From Atopomonas sediminilitoris (GTDB taxonomy: Bacteria > Pseudomonadota > Gammaproteobacteria > Pseudomonadales > Pseudomonadaceae), in NCBI RefSeq assembly GCF_022601735.1, contig NZ_JAKUMM010000011.1:62001-126000 (forward strand): DNA of 64,000 nt, written 5' to 3'. A program made the translations under genes and the position numbers. The notes beneath the pieces were generated by a model. The model did no database searches. It saw only the letters and a program-made list of their open reading frames with translations, and was not told the DNA's origin. Below, one piece after another: positions 34,179 to 42,512 of the stretch (position 1 is the first letter of the stretch; every line of letters starts with the position of its first letter).

Positions 34179-35603
34179 TTACGCGTTAGCGCTGTCACCC
34201 GCTGGCAGTGCTTCGGCAGCACCGTCACGCTGGTAAGCAAAGCTGACGAAGTAGACCACCAAGCCAGCCAAGAACATCACACCGGCGGCAAGGCGCAACC
34301 AGTAGAAGATCGCCACTTGGTCTTGCGTGGCCATAAACGACATGGCCTGGGCGTCTTCAGGGATACGCTGCAACCACACCTGCAACACGCCGGCGGCGGT
34401 GAGGAACAGGGTGATGAACACCATAGCGATGGTCATCAGCCAGAAGCCCCACATTTCCAGCACTTGGCTCTTGTTGCTGGGTGCTTCACCAATGCCGCGC
34501 AGACGTGGCATGGCGTAGCTGATGATGGTCATCACGATCATCGCGTAAGCGCCATAGAAGGCCATGTGGCCGTGCGCTGCGGTGATTTGCGTACCGTGGG
34601 TGTAGTAGTTCACCGGTGCCAGGGTGTGCAGGAAGCCCCACACGCCAGCGCCCAAGAACGCCATCACCGCGGTACCCATGGCCCACAATGCAGCGGCCTT
34701 GTTGGGATGTTGCCGACGACGACGGTTGATCATGTTGAAGGCAAACAACACCATGGCGAAGAACGGCAGCGGTTCAAGGGCTGAGAACACCGAGCCCAAC
34801 CACAACCAATAGCCCGGGGTACCGATCCAGAAGTAGTGGTGACCCATACCAATGATGCCGGTAATCAGCGCCATGGCGATGATCACGTACAACCATTTCT
34901 CAATCACCTCACGGTCAACGCCGGTTACCTTGATCAGTACGAAGGCCAGAATCGCGCCCATGATCAATTCCCACACGCCTTCCACCCACAGGTGCACAAC
35001 CCACCACCACCAGAACTTGTCGCGCACTAGGTTGTCAGGGTTGACGAAGGAGAACAGGAACATCACCGCCAGACCAATCAAACCGGTCATCATCACCATG
35101 TTGACCACAGTCTTGCGGCCTTTAAGCACGGTCATGCCTAAGTTGAACAAGAAGCCCAGCGCCACCACCACGATGCCCACTTTGGTCACGAAGGGTTGCT
35201 CAAGGAACTCCCGGCCCATGGTTGGCCACAGATCGTTACCGGTCATCTTGGCCAAGCCGGCATACGGCACCAGCAAGTAACCCAAGATGGTCAGCGCGCC
35301 AGCGACGGCAAACACCCAGAACAAGATCCACGCCAATTTCGGGCTATACAGCTCGGTTTCCGACTCTTCGGGAATCAAGTAGTAAGCCGCGCCCATGAAG
35401 CCAAACAGCAGCCACACGATCAGCAGGTTGGTGTGCACCATACGAGCCACGTTGAACGGGATCGCCGGGAACAGAAAGTCACCAACCACGTACTGCAAGC
35501 CCATGATCAGGCCAAACAGAATCTGCCCAGCAAACAAAATCAAGGCAAACACAAAGTACGGGGTGGCCACGGATTGCGATGCGTATTTCAGATGCGCATT
35601 CAT
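34179..35603 (-). CDS. norB: Nitric oxide reductase subunit B (cNOR)
   Basis: NorB is the 12-helix catalytic subunit reducing two NO to N2O. The 474-residue product has all expected ligands: His57 and His346 for low-spin heme b, His344 for heme b3, and His204, His255 and His256 for FeB. Conserved Glu208 (HLWVEGVWE), Glu212 and Glu277 are also present. Its numbering is three below that of P. aeruginosa NorB. It is the c-type (short chain) enzyme, paired with norC three bases upstream. Confidence 0.98.
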   Translation of the reverse strand: MNAHLKYASQSVATPYFVFALILFAGQILFGLIMGLQYVVGDFLFPAIPFNVARMVHTNLLIVWLLFGFMGAAYYLIPEESETELYSPKLAWILFWVFAVAGALTILGYLLVPYAGLAKMTGNDLWPTMGREFLEQPFVTKVGIVVVALGFLFNLGMTVLKGRKTVVNMVMMTGLIGLAVMFLFSFVNPDNLVRDKFWWWWVVHLWVEGVWELIMGAILAFVLIKVTGVDREVIEKWLYVIIAMALITGIIGMGHHYFWIGTPGYWLWLGSVFSALEPLPFFAMVLFAFNMINRRRRQHPNKAAALWAMGTAVMAFLGAGVWGFLHTLAPVNYYTHGTQITAAHGHMAFYGAYAMIVMTIISYAMPRLRGIGEAPSNKSQVLEMWGFWLMTIAMVFITLFLTAAGVLQVWLQRIPEDAQAMSFMATQDQVAIFYWLRLAAGVMFLAGLVVYFVSFAYQRDGAAEALPAGDSANA

Positions 35604-35606
35604 GGA

Positions 35607-36047
35607 TCAGCCCTCCTTATTTGGTGGCCAGTCATTGGTATTGATCTGCGAGGTCCACTTGAGGAACTCAGCCAGATCGTCCACTTCGGTTTCGCTCAGA
35701 TTGAACTGAGGCATGGCCCGACGGCCCGGTACATTCAGCGGTTGAGCGGCCATCCAGCCTTTGAAGAAGGCTTTAAAGCTCTCCTCACCACCACGGCGTA
35801 CAAACACATTGCCCAGTTCAGGAGCGAAGTACGCGCCCTCACCCAACAGCGTGTGGCAACCAATGCAGTTGTTTTGCTCCCATACCAATTTGCCGCGAAC
35901 GACGGATTCGGTCAGTTGTAAGTCATTACTCCTTTCGGGAATGACTTTCTCGGTATGCCATGCCAGGCCCAGTAACAAGAGCACAAAGAACATGCTGCCC
36001 CCGTAGTAGATGTTCCTGGCCATACCTTTGGTGAAGGTTTCGGCCAT
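35607..36047 (-). CDS. norC: Nitric oxide reductase subunit C
   Basis: NorC is the membrane-anchored cytochrome c subunit that feeds electrons to NorB. The 146-residue product has an N-terminal transmembrane helix (about 15-32) and one heme site CIGCH (61-65). The likely axial Met is in RRAMPQF. ATG 36047 follows GGAGG and is chosen over 26 upstream in-frame codons that cross the promoter. A perfect DNR box lies upstream and a TAGAAT -10 (36083-36088 on the - strand) fits it. Confidence 0.97.
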   Translation of the reverse strand: MAETFTKGMARNIYYGGSMFFVLLLLGLAWHTEKVIPERSNDLQLTESVVRGKLVWEQNNCIGCHTLLGEGAYFAPELGNVFVRRGGEESFKAFFKGWMAAQPLNVPGRRAMPQFNLSETEVDDLAEFLKWTSQINTNDWPPNKEG

Positions 36048-36111
36048 GGAGAACTCCTCCTTAATTAATGTTTTGCGGGATGATTCTAGGGAGTTGACAT
36101 CCCTGAACCCT

Positions 36112-36125
36112 TTGATACGAATCAA
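36112..36125 (-). promoter_or_regulatory. ANR/DNR box for norCB
   Basis: TTGAT-ACGA-ATCAA is a perfect consensus. Counting 41.5 bases gives a transcription start near 36077, with TAGAAT on the - strand in the -10 place and a leader of about 30 bases to norC. Confidence 0.85.
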
Positions 36126-36379
36126 GAAAGCAGGAGATACCCGAGATAAGCGCTTGGGTTTTTAGCGTGCAGACGTGTGCCGCGCCGCTTGAAACGGCAC
36201 GCGATGTACGAAGTGGAATGCATTCAGAGGGTCATACGATAGGCCGCGCGCCAGCGGTGGCAGGCCAGACAGGCGAGATAACAACCACTTAAAGCCGCCT
36301 TGCCTGCAAGCGGCAACGTCCTCGGCGAGAGTAGCTAGACCGGGCTAAGCGTGAAACGAGCGTGAGTAACAGGCCAGCC
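36126..36379. other. Gap between norC promoter and the nirQOP operon end
   Basis: No supported gene. A stem of about nine bp (36174-36182 / 36194-36202, one mismatch) lies downstream of the leftward operon but lacks a T run. Whether the upstream operon reads into norCB is open. Confidence 0.4.
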
Positions 36380-36763
36380 TCAGCCCCATTTAGGCGCTTT
36401 GTCGCTCACACTCAATGACAGGTTCAGCACGCCCCACAGCACCAAAGCGCCGTGCCAGCTCACGCCCCACAAAATCAGCCCGACCATCGCGCCTTGGCGC
36501 TCATCCAGCGCCAGCCACAACAGCGCCGGCAACAAGAGCAAGCCAAGCACCGCCGCCAAACTGGCGTACAAGGCGCTGCGCAGGTGACGCAGGGCAAACT
36601 CGGCGTTGTGCTCCGGCGCGCTCCAGTACAACCACACCAAGGCGACAAAGCCTAAGCCCGGCACCAGCAACATGTTCAGCAGGTAGGCAATCCAGCCGTT
36701 ACGCGCCAAGCGCGCAACCTCCGGGGCCACGGTGGTCGCTTGTTTTGCATTCGCCTCATTCAT
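36380..36763 (-). CDS. Membrane protein of the nirQOP operon, unknown function
   Basis: This 127-residue protein has three predicted helices (about 24-45, 63-83, 92-115) and no recognised catalytic motif. The ATG at 36763 overlaps the stop of nirP (ATGA), which fixes the start and the operon membership. The weak resemblance to small DUF4870-like membrane proteins is only a pattern impression. Being the last gene of an operon otherwise devoted to NO reductase maturation, it may assist NorCB assembly; this is inferred from position. Confidence 0.7.
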   Translation of the reverse strand: MNEANAKQATTVAPEVARLARNGWIAYLLNMLLVPGLGFVALVWLYWSAPEHNAEFALRHLRSALYASLAAVLGLLLLPALLWLALDERQGAMVGLILWGVSWHGALVLWGVLNLSLSVSDKAPKWG

Positions 36764-37011
36764 AGCCGCGCACTCCATAGCCCCAGCAACAAGGCCCCTA
36801 ACAGGCAGGGCCACAACAGCAAAGCACCGCGCCACAGCCACGGGGCCTGCTTAAGCTCCATAAAGCGTTCGCTGATTAACCAGCTTTTGCCCAGCAGCAC
36901 CACAAAAACGAGCGCTGCCCAAGCGCCGTGGCTCAGTTGTGCACCCGGCACCACCGTCAGGCTTAACAATAGAAGCATGCACGCACTGAGCGCTAATCCA
37001 CGTGAAGGCAT
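36760..37011 (-). CDS. nirP: NirP/NorF-like small membrane protein (cytochrome oxidase subunit IV-like)
   Basis: An 83-residue protein with three hydrophobic segments (about 8-24, 31-45, 60-78). Size, topology and position directly after nirO match NirP/NorF, a subunit-IV-like partner of the NirO/NorE protein. ATG 37011 begins five bases after the nirO stop; a longer open frame upstream overlaps nirO and is rejected. It overlaps the next gene by four bases. Confidence 0.75.
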   Translation of the reverse strand: MPSRGLALSACMLLLLSLTVVPGAQLSHGAWAALVFVVLLGKSWLISERFMELKQAPWLWRGALLLWPCLLGALLLGLWSARL

Positions 37012-37016
37012 GGGCT

Positions 37017-37598
37017 TTAAACCAATAAATAAAACACGACGAACAGCATCACCCAGATCAAATCCAGCATATGCCAATAAATAGTGGCGCTTTCCAGAGT
37101 GCTGACGGCTAACGGTTTGCCGCGCAGTACATGCAGCGTCACCGCCAACAACACCAACAAACCCAACAGCACATGCATGAAATGAAAGCCGCTGATCAGC
37201 CAAAACTGGGTAAAGAAGCCGCCGCTATCAATGTCTAAACCCAGCGTCAGCAAATGCTGATATTCGTTGAGTTTCAAAACGATATAACCGCTGCCCAAGC
37301 CCTGCGCTAACAACAGCCAGCCAACGGTGAAATAGCGCCGCCCTACGCGCCACTGCTCCAGCGCGCAGGCTGCGGCAAAGCCTGCGCCAAGCAGGCACAG
37401 CGTCAGCGCCACGCCATCGACCAACAGCAACTGACTGCCCGCTTGGGCAAACGCCGCCGGATCAAGAAAACGCGCCACCGCGAAGCTGCCAATCAGCAAG
37501 GCAAACACCGACAACTCCGCCAGCACAAACCACCACAGCGCTAAGTCGCCAGGCAGGTGTTTGTCGCGGATGAGGGGGCTATCAATCGAAGTGGACAT
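37017..37598 (-). CDS. nirO: NirO/NorE, cytochrome c oxidase subunit III-like protein
   Basis: This 193-residue membrane protein belongs to the heme-copper oxidase subunit III family (five helices; FHFMHVLLGLLVLL and YWHMLDLIWVMLFVVFYLLV are typical). It has no partner subunit I here. In denitrifiers NirO/NorE accompanies NirQ and supports NO reductase activity. ATG 37598 is used; an ATG three codons earlier (37607) is equally open. Both lie within the end of nirQ, so the start is uncertain by three codons. Confidence 0.88.
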   Translation of the reverse strand: MSTSIDSPLIRDKHLPGDLALWWFVLAELSVFALLIGSFAVARFLDPAAFAQAGSQLLLVDGVALTLCLLGAGFAAACALEQWRVGRRYFTVGWLLLAQGLGSGYIVLKLNEYQHLLTLGLDIDSGGFFTQFWLISGFHFMHVLLGLLVLLAVTLHVLRGKPLAVSTLESATIYWHMLDLIWVMLFVVFYLLV

Positions 37599-38370
37599 CC
37601 ACCACATCCATCAACGCCGCCACCGTTTGTACATCGTCCGACAGAGCCTCAGCCAAGCAAGCCAACGCCGCTTCACGCGGGGCCAAACCGGCCTTGATCA
37701 AACGCGCGCAATAAATCAGCAACCGGGTTGAGGCCACCTCTTCCAGATCATGCTGCTCTAAGCGGCGCAGCGCGCTCCCCAAATGCACTAACTTGGCCGC
37801 CAAGCGCTCATCGGCGCCGGTCTCGGCCTGAATAATCTGCTGTTCAACGGCAGGGCTTGGGTAGTCAAAGCGCAGCGCCACAAAACGCTGACGCGTACTG
37901 GGTTTCATGCCCTTGAGCAGGTTTTGATAACCGGGGTTATAGGACACCACCAACATAAAACCAGGCGGCGCTTTTAAAAGCTCGCCCGTGCGTTCCAGCG
38001 GTAACTCCCGGCGATCATCGGCGAGCGGGTGCAACACCACGGTGGTGTCTTTGCGCGCTTCAACCACCTCATCCAAATAACAAATACCGCCTTCACGCAC
38101 CGCGCGGGTGAGCGGGCCGTCTTGCCACCAAGTGCCTTCACTGCCGACCAAATGACGCCCCACCAGATCGGCGGCGGTGAGATCGTCATGGCAAGCCACG
38201 GTAAACAACGGCAGGTTTAAACGCGCCGCCATGTGCTGCACAAAGCGCGTCTTGCCACAGCCGGTGGGGCCTTTAATCAGCACCGGCAAACCGTGCTGCC
38301 ATGCCTGTTCAAACAGATTCACCTCACCAGCTTGGCTGGCATAAAACGGGGTATTCGGGGCGGTATTCAT
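37582..38370 (-). CDS. nirQ: NirQ/NorQ, MoxR-type AAA+ ATPase
   Basis: NirQ is the AAA+ partner of NorD needed for activation of NO and nitrite reductases. The 262-residue product has Walker A GPTGCGKT (34-41), Walker B in GGICYLDEV, and the sensor/arginine region STRQRFVALRF. ATG 38370 has AAGGAA upstream. The gene diverges from nirS across a perfect DNR box, the classic P. stutzeri and P. aeruginosa arrangement, and heads an operon with nirO, nirP and one further membrane gene. Confidence 0.95.
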   Translation of the reverse strand: MNTAPNTPFYASQAGEVNLFEQAWQHGLPVLIKGPTGCGKTRFVQHMAARLNLPLFTVACHDDLTAADLVGRHLVGSEGTWWQDGPLTRAVREGGICYLDEVVEARKDTTVVLHPLADDRRELPLERTGELLKAPPGFMLVVSYNPGYQNLLKGMKPSTRQRFVALRFDYPSPAVEQQIIQAETGADERLAAKLVHLGSALRRLEQHDLEEVASTRLLIYCARLIKAGLAPREAALACLAEALSDDVQTVAALMDVVDVHFD

Positions 38371-38688
38371 TACAAGTTCCTTAACCGTGGGCGCAGAGCG
38401 CGGCTGTCTTGGGCCTGACACTACGGCAGCCCTGCGCCCCCGAAAAGAGCTATCTGCTAGGGGCTTGATTCAAATCAAACGAGCAAGCAGGGCTGGCGGT
38501 TTAGGGTGACAACCATTCCAAGTGATACCGAATGTTTCCGCATTCAAGACTTAGGAAAAGGTGTCAGGGAGTGCCGCTGCACCGCCTTTTCGGCAAGGAC
38601 TGCTGACTAGACCGCTCCCGTCCTGAGCGACGCCGTTGGTGATTTGCACACAACAGCCGGGCCGCCTGACCCGCTAAGGAGCCACAAC
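38371..38688. other. nirQ-nirS divergent promoter region
   Basis: A stretch of 318 bases without a gene. It holds one perfect DNR box at 38465-38478. Leaders would be about 60 bases to nirQ and about 175 bases to nirS if both use that box at 41.5 spacing, so nirS may have a long untranslated leader. The in-frame extension of nirS to 38644 lacks family support. No other element is recognised. Confidence 0.6.
38465..38478. promoter_or_regulatory. ANR/DNR box between nirQ and nirS
   Basis: TTGAT-TCAA-ATCAA is a perfect consensus and palindromic, so it can serve both directions. A single box shared by nirQ and nirS is known from Pseudomonas. Confidence 0.85.
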
Positions 38689-40374
38689 ATGAAAGCCCTT
38701 CAACTAAAGACTCTGGCATGGGCCGTTGCCGCTGCATTGTCAGCTGGCAGTGGTATGGCCATGGCGAACACTGCCCCCGCCATGACCGATGCCGAGTTTG
38801 AGCAAGGTAAGAAGATTTACTTCGAACGCTGCGCCGGTTGCCACGGTGTGCTGCGCAAAGGTGCTACCGGTAAAAACCTTGAGCCGCATTGGAAGAAAAC
38901 CGATGCCGACGGCAAGGTCACCGAAGGTGGCACCCTGAAGCTGGGCACCAAGCGTTTGGAAAGCATCATCGCCTACGGTACCGAAGGCGGCATGGTGAAT
39001 TATGACGACATCCTGACCAAGGATGAAGTCAACCTGATGGCGCGCTACATCCAGCAAACTCCGGCGATTCCACCAGAGTTCTCGCTCAACGACATGAAAG
39101 ACAGCTGGAAGCTGCTGGTACCGAAAGATCAGCGCCCGACCAAGCAAATGAACAAGGTGAACCTGAAGAACGTGTTCGCCATCACCCTGCGTGACGCCGG
39201 CAAGCTGGCGCTGGTAGACGGTGACAACCACAAGATTTGGAAGATCCTCGACACCGGCTACGCGGTACACATTTCACGTCTGTCGGCCTCTGGCCGCTAC
39301 GTGTACACCGTCGGCCGTGATGGTCTGACCACCATCATCGACATGTGGTACGAAGAGCCCAAGACCGTGGCGACCGTGCGTTTAGGTTCCGACGCCCGCT
39401 CGGTGGATACCTCCAAGTTCAAAGGCTACGAGGACAAGTACCTGATCGGTGGCACCTACTGGCCGCCACAGTACTCGATCATGGACGGTGAGACCCTTGA
39501 GCCGATCAAAGTGGTCTCCACTCGCGGTCAAACCGTGGACGGCGAGTACCACCCAGAGCCGCGCGTAGCCTCGATTGTGGCGTCGCACATCAAGCCTGAG
39601 TGGGTGGTTAACGTTAAAGAAACCGGACAGATCATTCTGGTCGACTACACCGACCTGAAGAACCTGAAAACCACCACCATTGAATCCGCCAAGTTCCTCC
39701 ACGACGGCGGCTGGGATTACTCCAAGCGTTACTTCATGGTGGCCGCTAACGCCTCCAACAAAGTCGCTGCGGTCGATACCAAAACCGGCAAGCTCGCCGC
39801 ACTGGTCGACACCGCGAAGATCCCACACCCAGGTCGTGGTGCTAACTTCATCCACCCGCAATTCGGCCCGGTGTGGACCACTGGCCACTTGGGTGATGCG
39901 GTGGTTTCGCTGATCTCCACCGCTTCCGATGAAGCCAAGTACGCCAAGTACAAAGAGCACAACTGGAAAGTGGTGCAGGAACTGAAGATGCCGGGCGCGG
40001 GTAACTTGTTCGTCAAGACCCATCCCAAGTCGAAGAACCTGTGGGCTGACGCGCCGATGAACCCAGAGCGCGAAGTGGCTGAGTCGGTGTACGTGTTCGA
40101 CCTGAACGATCTGAGCAAAGAGCCTAAGCGTTTGGACGTTGCCAAAGACTCTGGCCTGCCAGAAAGCAAGGCGATCCGCCGTGCCACGCACCCTGAGTTC
40201 AACGAAGCCGGTAATGAAGTGTGGATCTCGCTGTGGGGTGGCAAGACTGACCAGTCCGCCATCGTGATCTACGACGACAAAACCCTGAAGCTGAAGAAGG
40301 TGATTACCGATCCTGCGATCGTCACCCCAACCGGCAAGTTCAACGTGTTCAACACCATGCACGACGTCTATTGA
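38689..40374 (+). CDS. nirS: Cytochrome cd1 nitrite reductase
   Basis: NirS is the periplasmic homodimer reducing nitrite to NO. The 561-residue precursor has a signal peptide (to about AMA-NTA, residue 26). The cytochrome c domain carries CAGCH at 48-52 and is followed by the eight-bladed d1 propeller. His194 (GYAVHISRL) is where the d1 proximal ligand is expected; the conserved segments GEYHPEPRVASIVASH and FLHDGGWD contain the distal histidine candidates. ATG 38689 follows AAGGAG. It heads nirS-nirT-nirB. Confidence 0.98.
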   Translation: MKALQLKTLAWAVAAALSAGSGMAMANTAPAMTDAEFEQGKKIYFERCAGCHGVLRKGATGKNLEPHWKKTDADGKVTEGGTLKLGTKRLESIIAYGTEGGMVNYDDILTKDEVNLMARYIQQTPAIPPEFSLNDMKDSWKLLVPKDQRPTKQMNKVNLKNVFAITLRDAGKLALVDGDNHKIWKILDTGYAVHISRLSASGRYVYTVGRDGLTTIIDMWYEEPKTVATVRLGSDARSVDTSKFKGYEDKYLIGGTYWPPQYSIMDGETLEPIKVVSTRGQTVDGEYHPEPRVASIVASHIKPEWVVNVKETGQIILVDYTDLKNLKTTTIESAKFLHDGGWDYSKRYFMVAANASNKVAAVDTKTGKLAALVDTAKIPHPGRGANFIHPQFGPVWTTGHLGDAVVSLISTASDEAKYAKYKEHNWKVVQELKMPGAGNLFVKTHPKSKNLWADAPMNPEREVAESVYVFDLNDLSKEPKRLDVAKDSGLPESKAIRRATHPEFNEAGNEVWISLWGGKTDQSAIVIYDDKTLKLKKVITDPAIVTPTGKFNVFNTMHDVY

Positions 40375-40488
40375 TGACGCCCGGCGCAAGGACGCGCCAC
40401 ACCAACGCCGGCGGGGCGAAGCCCGCCCCGCCGGTGCTTGCCGCTAACCTCGGGCCAGTCACAACCCGCGCTGGCTAAGGAACGTGCC

Positions 40489-41070
40489 ATGAACTTAAAA
40501 AGCCTTTGGGCTCTGCTGAAAAAACCTACCGCACGCTACTCATTGGGCAGCTTGCTGGCCATGGGCACTGCCTTCGGGATCATTTTCTGGGGCGGTTTTA
40601 ACACCGTGGTGGAAATGACCAACACCGAGCAGTTCTGCCTCTCGTGCCACGAAATGCGCGACAACGTGTACCCCGAATACAAAGAAACCATCCACTACAA
40701 CAACCGCACCGGTGTGCGCGCAACCTGCCCAGATTGCCACGTCCCCAAAGACTGGACCTACAAGATGGTGCGCAAGGTACAAGCCACCAAAGAGCTGTGG
40801 GGCAAGATGACCGGCTCGATCGACACCCGGGAAAAGTTTGAGGCCAAGCGCCTCGACCTCGCCCGCAGTGAATGGGCACGCATGAAGGCCTCTGACTCAC
40901 GCGAGTGCCGCAACTGCCACGGCTTGGCCTACATGGACACCGCCAAGCAAAAGCAGCGCGCGCGCAAGCAGCACGAGATGGCCCGCGAAGACAACATGAC
41001 CTGTATTGACTGCCACAAGGGGATTGCTCACCACAAACCCGAAGGCATGACCGAAGAAGACGAGGAATAA
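40489..41070 (+). CDS. nirT: NapC/NirT-family tetraheme cytochrome c
   Basis: NirT is a membrane-anchored quinol dehydrogenase proposed to pass electrons from quinol to periplasmic nitrite reductase. The 193-residue product has an N-terminal helix (about 20-36) and four heme sites: CLSCH (50), CPDCH (80), CRNCH (140) and CIDCH (172). ATG 40489 follows AAGGA. It is present in P. stutzeri nir clusters and missing from that of P. aeruginosa, which points to the stutzeri-type lineage of this locus. Confidence 0.95.
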   Translation: MNLKSLWALLKKPTARYSLGSLLAMGTAFGIIFWGGFNTVVEMTNTEQFCLSCHEMRDNVYPEYKETIHYNNRTGVRATCPDCHVPKDWTYKMVRKVQATKELWGKMTGSIDTREKFEAKRLDLARSEWARMKASDSRECRNCHGLAYMDTAKQKQRARKQHEMAREDNMTCIDCHKGIAHHKPEGMTEEDEE

Positions 41071-41106
41071 CGCCACGGCGTTTAACCCAGCAAGAGGATT
41101 AACACC

Positions 41107-41979
41107 ATGAACAAAAGCCTGATTGCCATCGCCATTGGCGCCGCCCTGAGTTTAAGCTCCGGCGCCTCACTGGCCGCAGCCCCTGCTGACTGGAGCCAAG
41201 TCAGCGCCACCGACGTCACCCTGTTCTACCCGGGCGTTTCACCCGTTGAATGGGTCACCAAAGGCACCGAACACGGCGGCGCGCGCGCCCTGCGCAAAGG
41301 CGAAGTGTGCGCCGACTGCCACAGCGAAGAAGCCGCCGACATCGGCCAAACCATCGTCAGCGGCGAGAAAAACGAACCCAATCCGATTGCCGGCAAAGCG
41401 CCTGCCATCAACGCCAAAGTACAAGCCACTCATGACGGTGAAAACCTCTACCTGCGCTTTACTTGGCAGCAGCCTGCCGCCTCTGGCAGCGCCAAGATGG
41501 ACGAAGTCAATCCCGTCAAAATCGCCTACATGATTGAAGACGGCAACAAGGTTGAGCTGGCCGAACAAGGCGGCTGCTGGGGCAGTTGCCACAACGGTGT
41601 GCGCAGCATGCCCGGTGGCGACGATGCCAAAACCAAATACGTGAAAGATGGCTCTCTGGCTAATGGTGTGTTCTACGACCTCAACCAATGGCGCAGCGGC
41701 GAAAACAAAGCCTTTGATGGCTATGTCGCTGAAGAGCGCGTGATGGAAGGCGGCACCGCCCTTATCGGCGCCGAAGGCAAGAACGACAACGGCAACTGGA
41801 GCGTCGTGTTCACGCGCAAACTCAGCGGCGGTGAAGGCGACGTCAGCTTAGCGTCCGGCAAGGTCTACAACTTTGGCTTTGCCATCCATGACGACAGCGC
41901 CAACGGCCGCTACCACCATGTTTCGCTCGGCTTGAAGCTGGGCATCGACGCCGAAGCCGACATCAACGCGGCGAAATAA
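41107..41979 (+). CDS. nirB: NirB-type cytochrome c-552 (ethylbenzene-dehydrogenase-like heme-binding domain)
   Basis: A 290-residue secreted protein (signal peptide to about LAAA25) in the position of the diheme cytochrome c-552 gene nirB of P. stutzeri, not the cytoplasmic NADH nitrite reductase of the same name. One regular heme motif CADCH is at 68-72. The second candidate reads CWGSCH (157-162), with three residues between the cysteines. The C-terminal part resembles the heme-binding domain of ethylbenzene/DMSO dehydrogenase gamma subunits (FAIHDDSANGRYHHVSLGL). It ends the nirSTB unit before a terminator. Confidence 0.88.
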   Translation: MNKSLIAIAIGAALSLSSGASLAAAPADWSQVSATDVTLFYPGVSPVEWVTKGTEHGGARALRKGEVCADCHSEEAADIGQTIVSGEKNEPNPIAGKAPAINAKVQATHDGENLYLRFTWQQPAASGSAKMDEVNPVKIAYMIEDGNKVELAEQGGCWGSCHNGVRSMPGGDDAKTKYVKDGSLANGVFYDLNQWRSGENKAFDGYVAEERVMEGGTALIGAEGKNDNGNWSVVFTRKLSGGEGDVSLASGKVYNFGFAIHDDSANGRYHHVSLGLKLGIDAEADINAAK

Positions 41980-42017
41980 CGCACGCCCCTTCGCCCACAT
42001 GGGCCGCAACAGCAGCA

Positions 42018-42048
42018 AACCCGGTGCCCCTCACCGGGTTTTCTGTTT
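42018..42048 (+). terminator. Intrinsic terminator after nirB
   Basis: A nine-bp stem (aacccggtg / caccgggtt), five-base loop, then a T-rich tail. It separates nirSTB from nirMCF. Confidence 0.8.
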
Positions 42049-42079
42049 CACAAACCCACGCAACCTATATGGGAATCGG

Positions 42080-42093
42080 TTGACCCCAATCAA
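42080..42093 (+). promoter_or_regulatory. ANR/DNR box upstream of nirM
   Basis: TTGAC-CCCA-ATCAA matches 9 of 10 consensus bases. The predicted start is near 42128, so the nirM leader would contain the C-tract at 42152-42165. Together with the terminator just upstream, this marks a separate nirM-N transcription unit. Confidence 0.65.
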
Positions 42094-42151
42094 GGAACAG
42101 CCACCAGCGCATCGGCATTCTGTAAGTGCACATTTCAGCAGGCACCGCCTG

Positions 42152-42165
42152 CCCCCCCCCCCCCC
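42152..42165 (+). repeat. Homopolymer run of 14 C in the nirM leader
   Basis: Fourteen consecutive C residues lie 24 bases before the nirM start and about 60 bases downstream of the DNR box. It is the longest mononucleotide run that I saw in the window. The exact count may be uncertain because homopolymers are error-prone. Confidence 0.9.
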
Positions 42166-42188
42166 GAGCCAGCCTTGAGGACAACACG

Positions 42189-42500
42189 ATGAAAAAGATC
42201 TTACTCCCGCTAATGGCCGCAGCCGCCCTGCTCAGCCAACCCGCTATCGCCGAAGAAGGCGAAGCGCTGTTTAAAACCAAAAACTGCGTGGCTTGCCACA
42301 GTGTCGACGCCAAGCTCGTTGGCCCGGCTTTTAAAGAAGTCGCCGCCAAATACGCCGGCCAAGCCGATGCCGCCGATGTGCTGGCCGCCAGCATCAAAAA
42401 TGGCCAAAACGGCAAATGGGGCCCTATCCCCATGCCACCAAACAATGTGACCGAGGAGCAAGCCAAAGTCCTCGCTAACTGGGTACTGCAGCAGCAGTAA
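42189..42500 (+). CDS. nirM: Cytochrome c-551
   Basis: NirM is the small soluble periplasmic cytochrome that donates electrons to NirS. The 103-residue precursor has a signal peptide ending near AIA22, the heme site CVACH (33-37) and the axial Met82 in GPIPMPPN, all typical of the c551 family. ATG 42189 has GAGGA seven bases upstream. The open frame begins earlier, but that part translates the C-tract and is not real. Confidence 0.96.
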   Translation: MKKILLPLMAAAALLSQPAIAEEGEALFKTKNCVACHSVDAKLVGPAFKEVAAKYAGQADAADVLAASIKNGQNGKWGPIPMPPNNVTEEQAKVLANWVLQQQ

Positions 42501-42512
42501 CGGAGCATGGGC

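Noticed and set aside
36140..36165. Stem with T run (acccgag / cttgggt then Ts) as a terminator
   Set aside because: It would work only for rightward transcription, but no rightward gene lies upstream.
39382..40389. Open frame of 335 codons antisense to nirS
   Set aside because: Explained by GC-rich codon structure of nirS; low-complexity translation without family features.
42126..42188. N-terminal extension of nirM through the C-tract
   Set aside because: It would add 21 residues including a proline run before a perfect signal peptide, and the internal ATG has a good ribosome binding site.
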